Counted from the first letter of the stretch, positions 52,701 to 61,767 are shown. The stretch is 64,000 nucleotides of DNA from an uncultured Prevotella sp. (GCA_905236755.1 CAJOCR010000012.1:124001-188000), one strand, 5' to 3'. Program-made: numbers and translations. Notes: generated by a model from the letters alone, not told the origin.

Positions 52701-55275
52701 AGTAATACACATATCTGTTTTCATCGCTCGCACCAAACTGCACGTAAACAGGTTGATCATTTGTTTTGAATTGTGTGCCAGAAACATAGAACCAGTCGTG
52801 AGTATCAATAACAGGCTGCTTGTCCTTCATAGAGAAAACTATCATCTTATCGCTTAGGGTGTCTGTACCACAAACAGCCTCTACATGATATTCACCTGAG
52901 CGCAAACCAAGTTCCTTTAAGTCAAAAGGTTTGTTGGCGTCACAGGTAAACGACTTATTATAATCCTTTGCCTTTATAGTGAGGCTCACAACACCCGGAA
53001 TCTCCTCACGCAAGAGATTCTGATAAGAATATGTAACAGTTTTCAAGCTGTCGGCAATAATCTTCTTAGGAAGGTTACTACTTAGAATAGTAGAACGATT
53101 ACTCAAAGGCAAAGAGGTTTCTGCATTATGGCTCTCGCCTGCTCCATCGGTGACATCAACGGTAATATCGTATGAATAATACTGGGCAATATCAGAGTTT
53201 ATATTCTCAGGCAATTCCATATACAAAGGTATTTGGAAATGGCCATCAGCATCTGTAAGAACAGTATCGTGAGCTATCTCTTCTGTTCTTGCACGAGAAT
53301 AGAACCAATAGCTTGAAGGACGGCGCACAACATTATAAACAACACGTGCTCTCTGAACAGGCACGCCCGAATAAGTCTTGGCATAACCAGTAACACGAAC
53401 AGAATCGCCACTCTGGTATTTCTCTTTCACCTTGTCAAAGGTAACCTCAAACTTAGGACGCTTGTATTCTTCAACCTTAATAGAATTATAACAAGAAACC
53501 TTATTGCCCTTGACACTAATATTATAGTTACCAGTAAGGCCCTTTGTTGGCAACACGAAGTCAACAGCAGCTGTACCAAACTCATCTGTTGTTACTTCTT
53601 TTTTACCTATTTCCTTAGAATTGGCATCACGTAGAATTACGGTCAGCGCAACATCTTTTGCAGCTTCACTCTCAATAGTATTTAATTGATGTTGCATAAC
53701 TGCAGACACATGGACCGTCTGTCCTGGACGATAGATTTTTCTATCTGTGAAAGCTGATATACTATAGCTTTCTTTGGATTTTTTAGCATCAAAATATATT
53801 GAACTAAAATATACTTTTGGACAGAAATGATCATCATCAGAATAAGCTTTTATTTCAGAAATTCTTTTTCCGTTAGCTGCATAATAAGCTTCTCCTTGAT
53901 TATCACATGTAAGGGTAACGGTTTTATCATTACTTAAAATCAAATCAATCTTAGCTCCAGCCACAGGTTCACCTGTAGAAGCCTTAACTGCTACAAAACG
54001 ATATTGCTTATTAGGTAATTCGTGATAAATAGCCATAATATCGCTCACGTAGAACACTGCACGTTCTGCTGGCACCTCGTTGTTATTGGTGGTTATCTCT
54101 GCAAGATAAACGCCTCGCTCAAGAGGGGCAATCTCTATAGAGTCGTTAAGCACCTGATAATCAGGTATTCCTACATAGTGACGTGTTTCCGAGATTTGTG
54201 TTTCAGGCAGTAGCAAACGCTTGATACGAACCCAATCCTTGCTTCTCTGAGGATACAAATCCTCATATTGCTGAAGATTCAATCGGGTAACGGAAAGCGT
54301 TAACTGCTGAATATTAGTAAGGGTATTGATGCGCAATGTGTGCTTCTTACCAGGAGTAAGCGCCTTATTACTTAGCATGGCAAAATAGCTTGGCTGTGTG
54401 AGTCGAGCTTTTGCATTACGCAAAATATTCATTCTTGGCCATGAGCCCCATTGCGCAAGAGCATAATTAATATAGTCTATCATGTCCTTCTCGTCAGTAT
54501 CTGAAGCCTGCTCGATAAACTTATAACGGTCTATGGCAAGTTCTCCACACACAGAAAGGTCTTTATATTCGCTTATCAACGAGTCTATCTGCTGTAAGTA
54601 ATGTGATTTCTTTACTTTAAGCGTACCGAAATCATTCTGCTTACTTAACAACTCGTGGGCACACAAACAAGCTGCCGAACGATTATTGTGAGAAAGATAA
54701 TAATCATGCAAAGTTTTGAAGTCACCTGTTGCATAACCAATAAGATGCAACAAATCATTATTGAAGATTTTGGCATCTGCACCCGAAACAGCCATTGGCT
54801 CATAGTCTTTCACCTTTACTTGAGCAAGCAATTCTGGCTCCGACATAGCCAATTTAGCATATTTCTCAACTAAAGTATCGGCTTCATCTGTAAACCTTGG
54901 CTTTTCTTCATATATCTTAGCTAAAAGTGACTGATACACATGCGCCAACACAGGATTGGTCTTGCGTATTTTCTGCTCGTATTCAACAACACGAGCAAGG
55001 CCAGCCTTCAGCGAATCCTCCGACAGATCTTGTTGTTTCTGAAGCTGTAACATCTGAGCCTTCAAAAGCTGCCCGTAGTTTTTCTCTGCTTTTGCTTTAT
55101 TCACAATCTGCTGCAACTGAGCAATAGCAGTCTTTGGCAGATCTTTCTTACGACTCTCTTCAACCTTCTTCCAAAGTGAGGCATAAGTTTGAGCTTGTGT
55201 CATCATAGGAGTGGCAAACAAACAGATTGTCACAAAAGCGAGGCGAGCTAAAATGGTTGTTACTTGATTCTTCAT
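49762..55275 (-). CDS. Alpha-2-macroglobulin family protein, thioester-lacking
   Basis: An 1837-residue exported protein. A signal peptide (LAFVTICLFATPMMTQAQ) precedes an N-terminal helical region of about 200 residues, successive macroglobulin domains (TDRKIYRPGQTVHVSAV marks MG2), then the A2M domain opening with ETAFFYPALVADGKGNV and SVTTWRFMGLAHD, and a C-terminal alpha-toroid and receptor-binding-like domain. Where thioester proteins have CxEQ, this one reads LPTVSNPSSDNAIS, so no thioester can form. Bacterial relatives trap or inhibit proteases at the envelope. An 11-bp tandem array (51969-52001) is translated in frame just before the A2M domain, at the position of the bait-like linker. 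The promoter is probably TATCTTTG at 55325-55318. Confidence 0.9.
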   Translation of the reverse strand: MKNQVTTILARLAFVTICLFATPMMTQAQTYASLWKKVEESRKKDLPKTAIAQLQQIVNKAKAEKNYGQLLKAQMLQLQKQQDLSEDSLKAGLARVVEYEQKIRKTNPVLAHVYQSLLAKIYEEKPRFTDEADTLVEKYAKLAMSEPELLAQVKVKDYEPMAVSGADAKIFNNDLLHLIGYATGDFKTLHDYYLSHNNRSAACLCAHELLSKQNDFGTLKVKKSHYLQQIDSLISEYKDLSVCGELAIDRYKFIEQASDTDEKDMIDYINYALAQWGSWPRMNILRNAKARLTQPSYFAMLSNKALTPGKKHTLRINTLTNIQQLTLSVTRLNLQQYEDLYPQRSKDWVRIKRLLLPETQISETRHYVGIPDYQVLNDSIEIAPLERGVYLAEITTNNNEVPAERAVFYVSDIMAIYHELPNKQYRFVAVKASTGEPVAGAKIDLILSNDKTVTLTCDNQGEAYYAANGKRISEIKAYSDDDHFCPKVYFSSIYFDAKKSKESYSISAFTDRKIYRPGQTVHVSAVMQHQLNTIESEAAKDVALTVILRDANSKEIGKKEVTTDEFGTAAVDFVLPTKGLTGNYNISVKGNKVSCYNSIKVEEYKRPKFEVTFDKVKEKYQSGDSVRVTGYAKTYSGVPVQRARVVYNVVRRPSSYWFYSRARTEEIAHDTVLTDADGHFQIPLYMELPENINSDIAQYYSYDITVDVTDGAGESHNAETSLPLSNRSTILSSNLPKKIIADSLKTVTYSYQNLLREEIPGVVSLTIKAKDYNKSFTCDANKPFDLKELGLRSGEYHVEAVCGTDTLSDKMIVFSMKDKQPVIDTHDWFYVSGTQFKTNDQPVYVQFGASDENRYVYYSILSNDSVIEKGVVKQSNALTTRSFTYKEEWGDGITICFASILDGEQYSHKVSIGRPLPDKKLNLKWTTFRDRLTPGQKETWTLNITDATGKPAKAQLLSVLYDKSLDALTNHSWTKSLFTPHVNLVNAYWRAMSFGSVSLNGERSLHLLSEKRIGYCSWDSSVLPYMQVVYIGYSKRPSLLSRVTKLVAPKAVARSQTVELSSLEALDVKGNDDVNGEVLKAKEAISSDESASFEMPSRCVRDNLQETAFFYPALVADGKGNVNIKFTLPESVTTWRFMGLAHDKTMNSGYIDAEAVAAKTVMVQPNMPRFVRRGDKPTISANVSNTSDKVVKGKARIEFINPETEKLILAVTKNIELKANDTKAVSFSFMPKEYPDVVIVRVIVDGNDFSDGEQHYLPVLPDKEMVTTTQAFSLQNKGQYTVDLTKLFPEDGKQNRLTYEYTSHPEWMLIEALPTVSNPSSDNAISLVTALYANSLSEYLLKSNPSIKKFIDNEDIKQVNEGKSPLQTNEELKSLVLDETPWVADAKNETEQRELLKNFFDENATQYRKDDILHKLMKLQNSDGSFSWWPGMRGSRYVTNAVYMTLVRLKKMTGAYYYELNFTANQCRDYLSSELKKEAAEMKKIEKEAFEVLPSETALETIYSLSLAKENHKHDVKPTIEYMVGKLSKVPTIYTIYGKANAAVIFALNGQKTKAKEFLQSINEHSVYKPEMGRYYDSRKAQYSWRDYKIPTQVAVIETYKLLQPDSIQLISDLQQWLLQSKRTQAWDTPLNTVNAVYAFLGGNNARSLSTDDNDFVIRINNKNVDVANNAIGYVKGVETGENLNTITFEKNNKGTSWGAVYAQSIQTTANVASAGTNLKVKREVITNKEVKVGDRIKVRLTITADRDYDFVQLQDKRAACLEPVKQLSGYSRGYYIAPKDNVTNYYFDVLSKGEHVIETEYYVDREGEYTSGLCTVQCAYAPEYSGRDAAFKINVK
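51969..52001 (+). repeat. 11-bp tandem array, copy 4, inside the macroglobulin gene
   Basis: Units TATCTCGAACG, CATCTCGAAGG, CATCTCGAAGG, 33 bp in all. On the minus strand it is read in frame as part of SFEMPSRCVRDNL at about residues 1092-1102 of the protein. Confidence 0.88.
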
Positions 55276-55314
55276 AAGATTTGTCGCATTTATCACATTT
55301 TATAATGTCACTAA

Positions 55315-55345
55315 TTGCAAAGATAAGAGTTTTTTATTATATTTG
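55315..55345 (+). promoter_or_regulatory. Promoter of the GH94 gene, overlapping a divergent -7 box
   Basis: TTG at 55315-55317, a 20-bp spacer and TATATTTG at 55338-55345. Inside it, CAAAGATA (55318-55325) is a TATCTTTG box facing the macroglobulin gene, so the two promoters overlap. Confidence 0.75.
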
Positions 55346-55383
55346 CATCGTAAAATTGATAAATATAATTAAATAGGTTATTT

Positions 55384-57897
55384 ATGGAGAACAAGAAGTA
55401 TGGTCATTTCGACGATGCCCATCGCGAATATGTCATCACTGACCCCAAGACCCCTTGGCCTTGGATCAACTATTTAGGTAATGAGGATTTCTTCTCACTG
55501 ATCAGTAATACAGCCGGAGGTTATAGTTTCTATATGGATGCCAAGTTCCGTCGCATCACACGTTATCGCTATAACAGCGTGCCTATGGACAACGATGGCC
55601 GATATTTCTACATCAAGGATGGCGACACCGTTTGGAACCCAGGTTGGAAACCTTGCCGCACCCCACTCGACTTTTATGAAACCCGTCACGGAATGAGCTA
55701 CACACGCATCACCGGTCGTAAGAACGATGTTGAGGCAAGTGTGCTTTTCTTCGTACCTCTTCACACATGGGGCGAAGTTCAGAAGATGACTCTCAAGAAC
55801 TTAGGCAACGAGGTGAAGAAACTGAAGGTTTGGTCGTTCCAAGAGTGGTGTCTGTGGAATGGTGCCACCGATATGGAGAATTTCCAGCGCAACTTCTCTA
55901 CCGGTGAGGTTGAGATTGAAGATTCTGTTATCTATCACAAGACAGAATACCGTGAGCGTCGCAACCATTATTCTTTCTATAGCGTAAACACCCCTATTCA
56001 GGGCTACGATACCGACCGTGAAACTTTCGTTGGTCTATATAGCGAAAAGTCAATGCCTGACGTAGTTGCAGAGGGCACACCTCGCAATAGCTGGGCACAC
56101 GGCTGGAGCCCTATCGCTTCACACTACATTGAAGTTGAATTGCAGCCAGGCGAAGAGAAAGACCTTATCTTCCTTCTTGGTTATGTAGAAGAGAAGCAGG
56201 AACAGAAATGGATTGCTCCTGATGGTTCGTTCTCTGATAAAGACGGTCTTGACATGGTCATCAACAAGGCTCAGGCTAAGAAGATGATTGCCGACTTCAA
56301 CACAACAGAAAAGGTTGACAAGGCATTTGCCGAGCTACAGGCATACTGGGATAATCTTCTTGGCATCTATGTAGCTAAGACAGGTAACGACAAGCTCGAC
56401 CGTATGGTTAACATCTGGAACCAATACCAGTGTATGGTAACCTTCAACATGAGCCGTTCAGCAAGTTTCTTTGAAAGCGGTATCGGTCGTGGTATGGGCT
56501 TCCGCGATTCTAACCAAGACCTTGTTGGATTTGTTCACCAGATTCCTGAGCGTGCTCGTCAGCGCATCATCGACATCGCCTCTACACAGTTCCCTGACGG
56601 TGGTTGCTATCACCAGTATCAGCCACTCTCTAAGCGTGGAAACAACGATATTGGTGGCGGTTTCAACGACGACCCATGCTGGCTTATCTTCGGAACAACA
56701 GCCTACATCAAGGAAACAGGCGACTACTCTATCCTTAACGAAATGGTACCTTTCGATAATCAGCCAGGCTCAGAGGTAACACTCTTCGAACACCTGATGA
56801 TTTCAATGAACCACGTTATAAAGAACCTCGGTCCTCACGCATTACCGCTCATCGGTCGTGCCGATTGGAACGACTGCCTTAACCTTAACTGCTTCTCTTG
56901 GGATCCAAACGAGAGTTTCCAAACAACCGAGAACAACAGCGAAGGCTCAAAGGCTGAAAGCCTCATGATAGCAGGACTTTTCGTAGTAACAGCCAAAGAC
57001 TATGTTGAACTATGCCATACTCTTGCAAGCAAGAACATTGAGCACTCAACCTTCAACACACAACAGTTTGAAGCTGAAGCAAACCGCATGAGCGAGGCTA
57101 TCGATAAGATGATTGCTGCTGTGAAGAAAGACGGTTGGGATGGCGAATGGTTCCTTCGAGCATACGATTTCGCAGGCAACAAGATTGGTTCCAACGAAAA
57201 CGAAGAAGGCAAGATCTTCATCGAGTCACAAGGCTGGTGTACTATGGCAGGTATCGGTCTTGAAGAAGGACTCTGCGACAAGGCTCTCGACTCTGTCAAA
57301 GAGCGTATGGAATGTGAACACGGTATTGTACTTAACAACCCTGCCTACACCCACTATCATGTTGAAATGGGTGAGATTAGCTCTTATCCAGAAGGCTACA
57401 AGGAAAACGCAGGTATCTTCTGCCACAACAACCCTTGGGTAATCATTGGTGAAACAGTTGCAGGACGTGGTAACGATGCTTGGAAGCACTACACCAAGAT
57501 TCTTCCTTCATACGTAGAAGAGAAATACCAGACTCTGCATAAGGTTGAGCCATACGTTAACTGCCAGATGGTAGCAGGTAAAGATGCCTTCCGCCCTGGT
57601 GAGGGTAAGAACTCATGGCTCACAGGTACAGCCGCTTGGATGTGGTACACAGTAAGCGAGTTCATCCTCGGTGTTAAGCCAACCTACGATGGTTTGCTCA
57701 TCGATCCTTGCCTTCCATCTACAGCTAAGGAATATAGTGTTACCCGTCGTTTCCGTGGTGCAGAATACAACATCCATGTTTCTAATCCACAAGGCAACCA
57801 GAAAGGCATCAAGTCTCTCGTTGTCGACGGCAATCCTGTTGAAGGCAACATCGTGCCATTCAGCGAAGGCAAACACACCGTTGAAGTTGTTATGTAA
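55384..57897 (+). CDS. Cellobiose phosphorylase (GH94)
   Basis: An 837-residue cytosolic phosphorylase of family GH94. The N-terminal beta-sandwich begins [28 protein letters not shown], followed by the (alpha/alpha)6 barrel: [31 protein letters not shown], and the catalytic Asp in [11 protein letters not shown]. Length and motifs fit cellobiose phosphorylase (cellobiose plus phosphate gives glucose-1-phosphate and glucose). Diacetylchitobiose phosphorylase is a close alternative and cannot be excluded by eye. No signal peptide; codon use is biased to highly expressed codons. It has its own promoter and a strong terminator. Confidence 0.9.
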   Translation: MENKKYGHFDDAHREYVITDPKTPWPWINYLGNEDFFSLISNTAGGYSFYMDAKFRRITRYRYNSVPMDNDGRYFYIKDGDTVWNPGWKPCRTPLDFYETRHGMSYTRITGRKNDVEASVLFFVPLHTWGEVQKMTLKNLGNEVKKLKVWSFQEWCLWNGATDMENFQRNFSTGEVEIEDSVIYHKTEYRERRNHYSFYSVNTPIQGYDTDRETFVGLYSEKSMPDVVAEGTPRNSWAHGWSPIASHYIEVELQPGEEKDLIFLLGYVEEKQEQKWIAPDGSFSDKDGLDMVINKAQAKKMIADFNTTEKVDKAFAELQAYWDNLLGIYVAKTGNDKLDRMVNIWNQYQCMVTFNMSRSASFFESGIGRGMGFRDSNQDLVGFVHQIPERARQRIIDIASTQFPDGGCYHQYQPLSKRGNNDIGGGFNDDPCWLIFGTTAYIKETGDYSILNEMVPFDNQPGSEVTLFEHLMISMNHVIKNLGPHALPLIGRADWNDCLNLNCFSWDPNESFQTTENNSEGSKAESLMIAGLFVVTAKDYVELCHTLASKNIEHSTFNTQQFEAEANRMSEAIDKMIAAVKKDGWDGEWFLRAYDFAGNKIGSNENEEGKIFIESQGWCTMAGIGLEEGLCDKALDSVKERMECEHGIVLNNPAYTHYHVEMGEISSYPEGYKENAGIFCHNNPWVIIGETVAGRGNDAWKHYTKILPSYVEEKYQTLHKVEPYVNCQMVAGKDAFRPGEGKNSWLTGTAAWMWYTVSEFILGVKPTYDGLLIDPCLPSTAKEYSVTRRFRGAEYNIHVSNPQGNQKGIKSLVVDGNPVEGNIVPFSEGKHTVEVVM

Positions 57898-57918
57898 ACA
57901 AAACTCTATCTAAATATT

Positions 57919-57956
57919 AGCCCAACGAACACCTGTGCTCGTTGGGCTTTTTTTTA
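57919..57956. terminator. Intrinsic terminator after GH94 gene
   Basis: Perfect 10-bp stem AGCCCAACGA (57919-57928) and TCGTTGGGCT (57939-57948), 10-base loop, then T-rich sequence. It also ends the minus-strand Rhs debris. Confidence 0.9.
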
Positions 57957-57958
57957 TC

Positions 57959-58017
57959 CGTTCTCAATTTAGTTCCATTTGCATCATAATAGAATCGTCT
58001 ACTACCATCTATGATAA
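57959..58017 (-). pseudogene. Rhs/YD-repeat fragment 1
   Basis: On the minus strand the bases read DGSRRFYYDANGTKLR, a clear YD-repeat signature, in a different frame from the end of the lipoprotein gene that overlaps it, running into the terminator. It is a remnant of an Rhs core, not a gene. Confidence 0.75.
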
Positions 58018-58418
58018 TGCCTTTGCGGAATCATATTAGGCGGAACCGTACATAAAGTATCATTGTCACCATTCTTTTTTCCCAAAATAAGTGTATCGGT
58101 ACTAACCATAATGATTTTTTGATGGACTCCATTAATTTCTATAGTAGAATCGTTAATTAGACGCCATTTGTCGCCAATTAAATTATCACCACCATTATAT
58201 TCTCTGAAGCCTATATTTGGAACTATCTCAAACACTTTCCATTTGTTTTGATTATCAAAATAAAATATAGTAGGATAACCTTCTAACTTATCTAATGCAT
58301 TATATCTATACCAATACTTAAAGTCATTGTCTGTAATAATATCAAAAACATTCTTCTTGCAAGAGACTATAACAACCATCATAGTCATTAGCACCACAAC
58401 TTTATTTAACTGTTTCAT
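58002..58418 (-). CDS. Putative lipoprotein in the Rhs cassette region
   Basis: A 138-residue protein with signal KVVVLMTMMVVIVSC, so probably a lipoprotein. The mature sequence (WYRYNALDKLEGYPTIFYFDNQ, WKVFEIVPNIGFREY) is beta-rich and small. It is sandwiched between two YD-repeat fragments, which suggests it is an immunity-type gene carried in an Rhs cassette whose toxin was lost. I do not recognise a family. Start MKQLNK was chosen over one four codons upstream because of the signal peptide. Confidence 0.65.
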   Translation of the reverse strand: MKQLNKVVVLMTMMVVIVSCKKNVFDIITDNDFKYWYRYNALDKLEGYPTIFYFDNQNKWKVFEIVPNIGFREYNGGDNLIGDKWRLINDSTIEINGVHQKIIMVSTDTLILGKKNGDNDTLCTVPPNMIPQRHYHRW

Positions 58419-58424
58419 ATACTG

Positions 58425-58537
58425 CCCCATCTCAATTTAGTTCCCTTTGCATCATAGGTGTAGAGTACTTTGCTTCCGTCAAGGAAGTCAACTCTACTCG
58501 GCAAATTTATACAATTATATTCAATGTTGCAAATTCT
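58425..58537 (-). pseudogene. Rhs/YD-repeat fragment 2
   Basis: On the minus strand it translates as NIEYNCINLPSRVDFLDG and SKVLYTYDAKGTKLR, the YN-x2-NLP and YD-x-G-x-KLR core of Rhs repeats, then stops at the start of the lipoprotein gene. There is no start codon. Confidence 0.8.
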
Positions 58538-58997
58538 ATGGTTCAGCTACCTTTATCTGCGCATCAGAATCAGTAGAAAAAATAATCTTATCTGCTCCTG
58601 CATCACCATTAGATAAATTTGTTATGGTATAAAAATCATTTCTTCGTAAAAAATTATATGATTTTTTCCCTTTTCTAAAACGTTCTATTTTTAGGATTGA
58701 CTTATCAGCATTTTCCAATTCGTATTTACAGGGAATAGAATCCAGCTTTATACATTTATCACCTCTATAGCCTTGCTTACAAGTTATGAAATAAGAATAA
58801 TTTTTCATTTCTATATATAAGCACTTAATCTCGTGCTTAGAATATACTGTTTTATTTTCTATGCTTATAGAGATATCGTTTCCATTACAAGAAACAACAA
58901 CTGTGGCATAAAGCATAAAAAACAATTTAATTATTTTTTTTGCTTTCCAGATAGCTTTCCCACCACATATGTAATATTCTAATTTGTTGATTAACAT
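58536..58997 (-). CDS. Hypothetical lipoprotein, possible immunity protein
   Basis: A 153-residue protein. From MLINKLEYYI, a segment KIIKLFFMLYATVVVSC looks like a lipoprotein signal although it is preceded by an unusually long basic stretch, so the start is uncertain (an upstream ATG at 59039 is possible). The mature part contains cysteines at KCLYIE, TCKQGY, KCIKL, PCKY. It lies immediately downstream of the four-helix membrane gene and upstream of a YD fragment, and its codon use is A+T-rich like the other cassette genes. Candidate immunity gene by position only. Confidence 0.55.
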   Translation of the reverse strand: MLINKLEYYICGGKAIWKAKKIIKLFFMLYATVVVSCNGNDISISIENKTVYSKHEIKCLYIEMKNYSYFITCKQGYRGDKCIKLDSIPCKYELENADKSILKIERFRKGKKSYNFLRRNDFYTITNLSNGDAGADKIIFSTDSDAQIKVAEP

Positions 58998-59044
58998 TTT
59001 TACTAAATTTAAACAAGATACAAAGCACATAAACATCATGATTC

Positions 59045-59407
59045 CTAGAACAAATAACTTAATACTTTTCTAAGACTATAAACATTAAATAACAATATTA
59101 CACATGACGTGAGAATAAAATCATTTAAAACGAATAACTGCCCACAAAGTACATATCCTCCTAGCAGCATAAATCCAAGAAAAACAATATTCAAAAATTT
59201 AAGCTTTGCAAACTTTAAACCGAAGTTATAAAGTACAAAGAAAATCGGAACAGATAACAAAGAGCAAATATATGCTACTAACACAAATTCGTTATTAAGC
59301 GATTCTATTTCTGTTTCAGGCTTCTTCATATTCAAAGCATTTAACACAAAAGAAAACAACTGTGATCCGAAAGCTATACATGCGATTATATTTATCAAGA
59401 CTCTCAT
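59045..59407 (-). CDS. Small membrane protein, candidate immunity to the lipase-like Rhs toxin
   Basis: A 120-residue protein with four predicted transmembrane helices (INIIACIAFGSQLFSFVL, FVLVAYICSLLSVPIFFVLY, FLNIVFLGFMLLGGYVL, FILTSCVILLFNVYSL). Its ATG overlaps the toxin stop (ATGA), the usual arrangement for a toxin-immunity pair. A membrane-located immunity protein fits a toxin acting on lipids, but this is an inference. Confidence 0.7.
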   Translation of the reverse strand: MRVLINIIACIAFGSQLFSFVLNALNMKKPETEIESLNNEFVLVAYICSLLSVPIFFVLYNFGLKFAKLKFLNIVFLGFMLLGGYVLCGQLFVLNDFILTSCVILLFNVYSLRKVLSYLF

Positions 59408-60156
59408 TTTTTCAACAATTCTTTAATAATATTCCACAATGTCTTACTATTACCATCTATCAAATCTCGATGAATATATGTTACAGACTCTTCACTTTTA
59501 ATTCTTATCGCATCATCTGATGACGGTATATCAGGTTCACCAAACAAGGGTTTACTTAGCCATTGGATTGGATCATTAGTACATGTTGCATCTATCCTGT
59601 TATGTTCTTGTTTGTTGATGATTTGAGTTGGTTCCCAAGCATTTAAAAATACTGCATTTTCTGTTTCCCACCCATGCTCCGACATATATCTAATCATACC
59701 CTCAGCAAAAGCTCCCCCCATACTGTGGGAAACAAAATTAAATTTATCTATCCCAGGCTTCATACCTTTAGTAAGAGCCTTGTAGTTTTGCCTTGCATAC
59801 TGATATCCTTGAAACTCCCTTAAATTACTTGAGCTTGTCGAATACTCAAAGTCATAATTGGTAAAAAATGGAGTTGCATAATCATTAAATGCAGATTGCG
59901 CGCCTTTAACAAAAGATGAATTCCTGCCATTCCAATACGTTGCACCTCCATTAGGAGACCCAAAGCCTAAATATCCATTAACAAATACAACTTTCTTTCC
60001 ATCAGGGTCTATCAAATTCACAGGATTATTAGCACAATACACATACGGACTTGTGGGGCCATATTTTTCAGCCAATGGATCTACCCTATCCCAAGTTGGT
60101 AGAGCAGCATAGTATTGGCGAGCGCCATAGTCGTATGTGTTTAATCCATGCATCAT
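59404..60156 (-). CDS. Displaced Rhs C-terminal module with lipase-like toxin
   Basis: A 250-residue frame starting inside a conserved Rhs core (MMHGLNTYDYGARQYYAA, PLAEKYG, ...NPVNLIDPDGK); the open frame extends further up to 60192, where a TAA ends the homology. After residue about 55 comes a distinct C-terminal domain with an alpha/beta hydrolase nucleophile elbow (FVSHSMGGAFAEG, SHSMGG), and a later His (YIHRDL), consistent with a phospholipase or lipase toxin. Rhs cores normally extend over a thousand residues; here only about 65 remain, so this is an orphan cassette that probably needs recombination into an intact Rhs gene, or is remnant. Candidate immunity follows immediately. Confidence 0.8.
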   Translation of the reverse strand: MMHGLNTYDYGARQYYAALPTWDRVDPLAEKYGPTSPYVYCANNPVNLIDPDGKKVVFVNGYLGFGSPNGGATYWNGRNSSFVKGAQSAFNDYATPFFTNYDFEYSTSSSNLREFQGYQYARQNYKALTKGMKPGIDKFNFVSHSMGGAFAEGMIRYMSEHGWETENAVFLNAWEPTQIINKQEHNRIDATCTNDPIQWLSKPLFGEPDIPSSDDAIRIKSEESVTYIHRDLIDGNSKTLWNIIKELLKK

Positions 60157-60224
60157 ATCAAGTTCCTTACCATTATATTTAAACGGCTGAGCTTAGGTTA
60201 ATCTATCTCCCATTTCCATTGAAA

Positions 60225-60977
60225 TTAATCTTTAGATAGAAAGAAATCACAGAAATATTTAGTTACGTCACCAGGTTTAATTATATCTATAATATCAGCT
60301 TTAGCAAGCTTATAATTATATCTATCTGCCATAATAAAAGCATAATATAATAATATTCCATACATAGAGCTATTATATAATTGAGTTTTTAACTCACAAT
60401 AGGCATCTACAGAGCCATTCAAACATAAAACCTTTTGCTTAAGAATATCTGTACTTTGAGAAGATATGCTTGGAAGCGTCAAATTTGATGGAGATTTTTT
60501 CTTTGCTTTAAAAGCTTGATAAATTTCAACAGATCTTTTATGTTCAGATTTATTCTTCCATTTTTCTAAATAAAATAATGCTATTTTTTTAGAATTTGTA
60601 CTTACATCAACATTTGATAATCCTTCAGACAAACTCTGAGCGATATCCATATTTGCAACAACAATTCCAAATTTATCAGCAGCAACTAAAGCATACAATA
60701 AGTTTTCCTGCCATACATCTGCACGAAGGAATTTATTTCTAATATTAACATATGACTCTTTATCCCGTCCTTTAATAAAATCCTTAATATCACTTTCTAT
60801 TGGCTGATACTTTTCATTCAATTTCCATACCTCATCATTTATATTACCAAGTATTGAAAAAGAATCTTTTAAAGTATCTGATGAATACATACGACTTACA
60901 CCCTTCATATTTGATGTACAAGCAAATATAAAGAACGATATAACACAGAGGATACAAAATTTATTTATTATTCTCAT
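60225..60977 (-). CDS. Lipoprotein, candidate immunity to the caspase-like Rhs module
   Basis: A 250-residue protein with an obvious lipoprotein signal (INKFCILCVISFFIFACTSN). The mature part is helical, rich in K, S and N (for example KIALFYLEKWKNKSEHKRSVE), resembling repeat-helix immunity folds. Its start overlaps the upstream toxin-module stop by 17 bp, implying a coupled toxin-immunity pair. Start MRIINKFC was selected because of the signal peptide. Confidence 0.65.
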   Translation of the reverse strand: MRIINKFCILCVISFFIFACTSNMKGVSRMYSSDTLKDSFSILGNINDEVWKLNEKYQPIESDIKDFIKGRDKESYVNIRNKFLRADVWQENLLYALVAADKFGIVVANMDIAQSLSEGLSNVDVSTNSKKIALFYLEKWKNKSEHKRSVEIYQAFKAKKKSPSNLTLPSISSQSTDILKQKVLCLNGSVDAYCELKTQLYNSSMYGILLYYAFIMADRYNYKLAKADIIDIIKPGDVTKYFCDFFLSKD

Positions 60978-61767
60978 AGCTTGTAGTATATATATTGTTA
61001 AACTGCGGAAGAACAAGTTTTTCCCAAAAATTCAAGTTGTTAAATTCAACAGTTCCAGACATAAAGTTTCCTGGATATTCGTTAACAATTTCACCATTAA
61101 CAAACTCACGCCAAACTCCTTCATTATCAATAGATACAGAACCATCAGAATGAATATTTACATTATCAGAAGGTGCAAATATCGAAATGTTATTCATTTC
61201 TGCCCTGCTTGATTCAAACTGAGCCAAACCTCCTTTTTTACCAGTTTCACATGAGAAAAGAACTATTTCAGTAGGAGCTTCATTTACATTTTTTTGATTC
61301 CACACATTACTATTTTCTTCCCAAAACATATCAAGTGTAAATAAACTCGATTCATTATTTTGAACCATATAGATTGTAGAATTATCTAATGACAAGTTAA
61401 CTCCATTTCCATTATTAGATCCATGTACAAATACAATTATACTACTAGGATTATCGTGAAGCTTACTAATAAAATTTTGTTTAATAGTTTCTTCTCTATT
61501 ATTTTTTACACTTAATCCGTCTATAACCTCCCTTCCATCTGGATCAAACTTATTCACGGGATTATTCGTACAATACACATACGGACTTGTGCCATAGTCC
61601 TTTTCACACAACGGATCCACCCTATCCCAAACAGGCAGAGCAGAATAATACTGACGTGCTCCATAGTCGTATGTGTTTAACCCGTGCATCATATCAAGTT
61701 CCTTACCATTATATTTAAACGGCTGAAGGCTGGCATTTGTTGTGTTTGCCTCATCATAAATTCGCAT
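60961..61767 (-). CDS. Displaced Rhs C-terminal module with caspase-like (clan CD) domain
   Basis: A 268-residue frame. Residues 1-about 85 are the Rhs core (DEANTTNASLQPFKYNGKEL, MMHGLNTYDYGARQYY) but less similar than the other two copies. The C-terminal domain shows IVFVHGSNNG and EIVLFSCETGK, a hydrophobic-strand His-Gly followed by strand Cys pattern expected of clan CD proteases such as C80/caspase-like toxin domains. Then FAPSDNVNI. The first codon ATG lies exactly where homology to the core starts to break (RIYDEANTTN instead of FGTPFYDEANTTN), which suggests a recombination junction. A lipoprotein gene overlaps its 3' end. Confidence 0.72.
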   Translation of the reverse strand: MRIYDEANTTNASLQPFKYNGKELDMMHGLNTYDYGARQYYSALPVWDRVDPLCEKDYGTSPYVYCTNNPVNKFDPDGREVIDGLSVKNNREETIKQNFISKLHDNPSSIIVFVHGSNNGNGVNLSLDNSTIYMVQNNESSLFTLDMFWEENSNVWNQKNVNEAPTEIVLFSCETGKKGGLAQFESSRAEMNNISIFAPSDNVNIHSDGSVSIDNEGVWREFVNGEIVNEYPGNFMSGTVEFNNLNFWEKLVLPQFNNIYTTSYENNK

